Source of the DNA: Candidatus Omnitrophota bacterium
GTDB taxonomy: Bacteria > Omnitrophota > Gorgyraeia > 2-01-FULL-45-10
Direction: 5' to 3'
Length of the DNA: 21,839 nt
Assembly: GCA_028716065.1 (NCBI GenBank)
Contig: JAQUQN010000011.1
Span: 1 to 21,839, forward strand
The translations under genes and the position numbers were made by a program. Below, in pieces: positions 21,019 to 21,839 of this stretch. The notes under the pieces are model-generated. The model searched no databases and had not been told where the DNA came from. It was given only the letters and a program-made list of their open reading frames with translations. The stretch's first letter is position 1; the number at the start of each line of letters is the position of its first letter.

Positions 21019-21839
21019 CTCTTATCCTCCTTTTTTACAAGACATTCGAACTGTATATTGGTATGTTCTATATGGAATCTTTCTTTTAACAACCTGTTTA
21101 TCTTATGTAAAAGTTCATTCGCCCTGCTGACCGAGCAATCGTCAATGACTACGTGGGCCGTGAGAGCGTACAGCGAAGAAGATATCGTCCATAGGTGCAT
21201 GTGATGGACCTCATGCACGGCCGGGAGTTCCTCTTTTACCGCCTTTATCACATCATCGATATCGAGGTGTTTCGGCGTGGCCTCCAGGAGTATGTTACCC
21301 GATTCGATAAGAAGTTTTACCGCCCAGATTATGATCAATATCGAAATGAAAAAGGCCAGTATAGGATCGATTATATAGTTTTTACTGAAGAGAATAATAA
21401 AAGCTCCGCCTACTACCGCGACGCTTGAAACAATGTCTCCCAATTCATGCAGGATGGCGCTCTTGATATTCAGATCCTGCCTGCTTACACGCAAAAGAAG
21501 GAAGATGCTGGCTCCATTTATGGCCAGGCCTATCAAAGCCACCAGAAGCATCTCCTGTATCCGTATCTGCTGAGGATGGAGAGATCTCAATACCGATTCA
21601 TAGACTATGTAAAAGGCTATCGGTATCAGGACCATGCCGTTTATGAACGCAGCCAGGACCTCCGCCCGATAAAAACCGTATGTCCTCTTTTTGGTTACCG
21701 GCCTTAAAGACAATATTATCGCGAAATAACTCATTCCGAGCGCGAAAAGATGCGTCAACATGTGGCCGGCGTCGGAGATGAGGGCAAGACTGTTAGAAAG
21801 GATGCCGCCCACAAACTCTATGAGCAACCCTATACCCGT
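21015..21839 (-). CDS. Cation diffusion facilitator (CzcD-like), 5'-truncated
   Basis: Proton-driven divalent-metal exporter of the inner membrane, likely Zn/Co-type. At least 275 codons are present; the frame stays open to the right edge (TGIGLLIEFVGG...), so the TTG at 21827 is probably not the start and the N-terminus lies outside. Family segments are SNSLALISDAGHML, YGFYRAEVLAAFINGMVL and ILHELGDIVSSVAV, then a C-terminal cytoplasmic domain (VHEVHHMHLWTISSSLYALT). Metal site A in helix 5 is H-x3-D as usual, but helix 2 reads H-M-L-T-H, where the family normally has aspartate at the second position. A ferredoxin gene follows with a 4-base overlap. Confidence 0.93.
   Translation of the reverse strand, partial: TGIGLLIEFVGGILSNSLALISDAGHMLTHLFALGMSYFAIILSLRPVTKKRTYGFYRAEVLAAFINGMVLIPIAFYIVYESVLRSLHPQQIRIQEMLLVALIGLAINGASIFLLLRVSRQDLNIKSAILHELGDIVSSVAVVGGAFIILFSKNYIIDPILAFFISILIIIWAVKLLIESGNILLEATPKHLDIDDVIKAVKEELPAVHEVHHMHLWTISSSLYALTAHVVIDDCSVSRANELLHKINRLLKERFHIEHTNIQFECLVKKEDKR

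Overview
The window is 21.8 kb from a Gram-negative (diderm), largely anaerobic bacterium. It encodes an outer-membrane beta-barrel, a Wza-like export protein, lipoproteins and a peptidoglycan-binding protein. The redox genes suit an anaerobe that meets oxygen: a flavodiiron protein, a flavin reductase-rubredoxin fusion, a rubrerythrin-like diiron protein, a small ferredoxin and a B12-dependent ribonucleotide reductase. No rRNA, tRNA or ribosomal protein is present to place it. Gene mix, free use of ATA (Ile) and AGG (Arg) codons, GH57 and DUF2934 proteins, and heptanucleotide repeats would fit an uncultivated lineage such as Omnitrophota, but this is a weak inference. Positions 1-23 are Illumina adapter, not genome, so the left edge is an artefactual contig end. 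Both terminal genes are cut.

All 29 genes I support lie on the minus strand and are described here in transcription order, from right to left. (1) 21839-18525: cation efflux protein, ferredoxin, cob(I)alamin adenosyltransferase and the AdoCbl-dependent ribonucleotide reductase that would use its product. (2) 18479-12803: PEBP-like secreted protein, NrnA-type DHH phosphoesterase, Hrb-type flavin reductase-rubredoxin, FprA, rubrerythrin-like protein, glutaredoxin, thioredoxin reductase and an Ogg2-type DNA glycosylase. This is a tight run for oxygen/NO reduction, thiol redox and oxidised-base repair. (3) 12718-11368: a consensus sigma-70 promoter, then a peptidoglycan-binding lipoprotein, a coiled-coil lipoprotein with a 28-residue repeat, and a small secreted beta-rich protein. 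(4) 11300-8691: GH57 glycosidase, DUF2934 protein, MarC protein, with repeat-bearing gaps. (5) 8675-4102: ExbB, ExbD, two separate RCK/TrkA subunits, a 47-residue membrane micro-ORF, TrkH and a membrane-anchored OB-fold-like protein. Five of the junctions in block (5) are, or come close to, translationally coupled, and four are 4-base ATGA overlaps. (6) 4081-24: a promoter, a PilZ protein, an outer-membrane barrel, a Wza-like exporter and a Wzz/BY-kinase, i.e. the front of a polysaccharide synthesis/export operon probably under c-di-GMP control.

Coding density is very high. The longest gaps are 12650-12802 and 9508-9635, and both carry inverted repeats. No gap exceeds 300 bases. I see no CRISPR array, transposase, integrase, phage gene or RNA gene. 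The points most worth following are the unannotated micro-ORF locked between trkA and trkH, the split TrkA, the identical 26-base perfect palindromes in two gaps, the heptanucleotide repeats (one inside a coding region), the 28-residue-repeat lipoprotein beside a peptidoglycan-binding lipoprotein, and an outer-membrane protein whose signal peptide has no ATG/GTG/TTG start.
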